Assembly: GCA_017992175.1 (NCBI GenBank)
Contig: JAGOPD010000011.1
Coordinates: 1-39,858 of the forward strand
Direction: 5' to 3'
DNA: 39,858 nt
Origin: Candidatus Saccharicenans sp.
GTDB taxonomy: Bacteria; Acidobacteriota; Aminicenantia; Aminicenantales; Saccharicenantaceae
Within the stretch, counting starts at the first letter, position 1. Every line of letters starts with the position of its first letter. The translations under genes were made by a program, and so were the position numbers. Under the pieces are notes generated by a model, which did no database searches, had not been told where the DNA came from, and saw nothing but the letters and a program-made list of their open reading frames with translations. Of the stretch, positions 38,923 through 39,858 are shown one piece after another.

Positions 38923-39858
38923 TCAAGGTTTAAAAGTATAGTGCTTCTCTTTAAAGACCCGGAGGCAGACCTCAACCACCTCTGGATCGTAAAGCCGGCC
39001 ACTGTTCGCCACCAGCTCTTTCAGGGCTTTCTCTACTCCGAGCGGTGGCCGGTAGGGGCGGTGAGAAGCCATGGCTTCGACCACATCAGCTACCGCCAGA
39101 ATTCTGGCCTCCAGCAGGATATCCTGACCGGATAGACCCCGGGGATAGCCAGAGCCATTCCATCTTTCATGGTGTTCGTAGATAATCTCCGCCACCGGCC
39201 AGGGAAATTCTATATCCTTGAGAATATTGTAAGCCACTTCGGGGTGAACTTTGATGAAGTTAAACTCTATCTCAGTCAAACTGCTGGGCTTATTGAGAAT
39301 ATCAGCCGGAACATGTATTTTGCCCAGGTCATGAATGATAGCAGCCGACCTGATGGCTTCAATCGAGTCCTTGGGCAATCCCATTTCCGTGGCTATAGCC
39401 CGGGCTAAATCAGCCACCCGCCGCTGGTGACCGGAAGTGAATGGATCACGGGCTTCAACTGTCAAAGCGATGACATTGATGGTGCCGTTCAGTGCTTTCC
39501 GCAGGTTCTTCATCATCTCCTGACTCAGCTCTTCGGCTTTTTTACGGTCAGTAATATCCAGAAGCTGAGCTACTGTCCTCATTTTACCGGCCGCATCCTT
39601 AATCACCTCGGAGCTGATTTCCACTCTGCGTTTGGTTCCGTCTTTTCTAACGACGTTAAATTCATAACGGGGAGGGACTTTTTCTCCTCTCTGCCTTCGG
39701 CGGTAATGGTCAGCCACCAGCGGCCGGCTTTCTTCATCCAGAAAGTCCCGGAAATCATGGCCGGTGATCTCATCGGAACTATAATCTAACATTCCGGCCA
39801 GCTCCCGGTTGCAGTAGATTATCCTGTAATTCTCATCAATCAATAAAATCCCATCATG
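38923..39858 (-). CDS. PAS/HD-GYP protein, 5' part outside the window
   Basis: The frame is open to the end of the window, so the N-terminus is missing. A PAS domain with its PAC tail comes first (GILLIDENYRIIYCNRELAGM to LLDITDRKKAEE). An HD-GYP domain follows: SGHQRRVADLA, IIHDLGKIHVP, HPEVAYNIL and HHERWNGSGYPRGL. HD-GYP enzymes hydrolyse cyclic di-GMP, and the HD and GYP residues are present. The PAS part would sense a ligand or redox state, and further sensor domains may precede it. The gene converges on the sialidase-like gene. Confidence 0.9.
   Translation of the reverse strand, partial: HDGILLIDENYRIIYCNRELAGMLDYSSDEITGHDFRDFLDEESRPLVADHYRRRQRGEKVPPRYEFNVVRKDGTKRRVEISSEVIKDAAGKMRTVAQLLDITDRKKAEELSQEMMKNLRKALNGTINVIALTVEARDPFTSGHQRRVADLARAIATEMGLPKDSIEAIRSAAIIHDLGKIHVPADILNKPSSLTEIEFNFIKVHPEVAYNILKDIEFPWPVAEIIYEHHERWNGSGYPRGLSGQDILLEARILAVADVVEAMASHRPYRPPLGVEKALKELVANSGRLYDPEVVEVCLRVFKEKHYTFKP

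Overview
The window is 39.9 kb of bacterial chromosome, dense with single-copy genes on both strands. It holds no rRNA, tRNA, CRISPR array, integrase or insertion sequence that I can see. Base composition is fairly even, with many GGCCGG/CCGGCC hexamers inside genes. Most starts are ATG with AGGAGG-type ribosome binding sites. The gene mix points to a heterotrophic, probably anaerobic Gram-negative bacterium: PPi-type phosphofructokinase, a TonB protein, a secretin N-domain protein, several lipoprotein or secreted peptidases, a secreted sialidase-like protein, an FGE-domain glycosidase-like protein and an AddAB nuclease. My best guess is an Acidobacteriota-related lineage such as Aminicenantes. 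This rests on gene content only and is not proven.

Layout. 0.1-4.3 kb: an XRE/ImmA-like regulator with an operator-like promoter, a HAD phosphatase, a PIF1-type helicase with a WYL tail, and an acidic orphan protein. 4.3-12 kb: a large secreted glycosidase-like/FGE fusion, a thioredoxin-reductase-like flavoprotein, an S66 carboxypeptidase, the RpoD-family sigma factor and a second HAD protein. 12.06-12.18 kb: a compact unannotated transcription unit with consensus promoter, about 79-nt hairpin RNA and T-tract, which I regard as the best candidate for something new. 12.3-15.8 kb: two membrane proteins, PPi-phosphofructokinase with a strong promoter, and a DMT permease. 16-19 kb: two exported peptidases (C1 and C69) separated by a strong terminator. 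19-28.9 kb: RlmN, a TrmA/RlmD-like RNA methyltransferase, a 65-residue membrane peptide, AddB and AddA, and a LysE permease. 29-34.2 kb: a coiled-coil protein, a receiver-TM-TonB fusion, an M48 protease with zinc ribbons and an old yellow enzyme. 34.4-39.9 kb: a NapH-like iron-sulfur membrane protein, an ECF sigma/anti-sigma/secretin-N operon, a sialidase-like exported protein, and a PAS/HD-GYP protein that runs off the window.

How the parts fit. Exported peptidases, the murein peptidase and the glycan-active proteins suggest scavenging of peptides and glycans. PPi-phosphofructokinase feeds the resulting sugars into glycolysis. Envelope sensing is represented by the ECF operon and by the receiver-TonB fusion. 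DNA repair is represented by AddAB and PIF1-WYL.

Regulation visible in the sequence includes promoter-embedded palindromes upstream of the XRE gene, rpoD, the PPi-phosphofructokinase gene and the ECF sigma gene. A promoter embedded at the end of the PIF1 gene would give a leaderless message for the HAD phosphatase.
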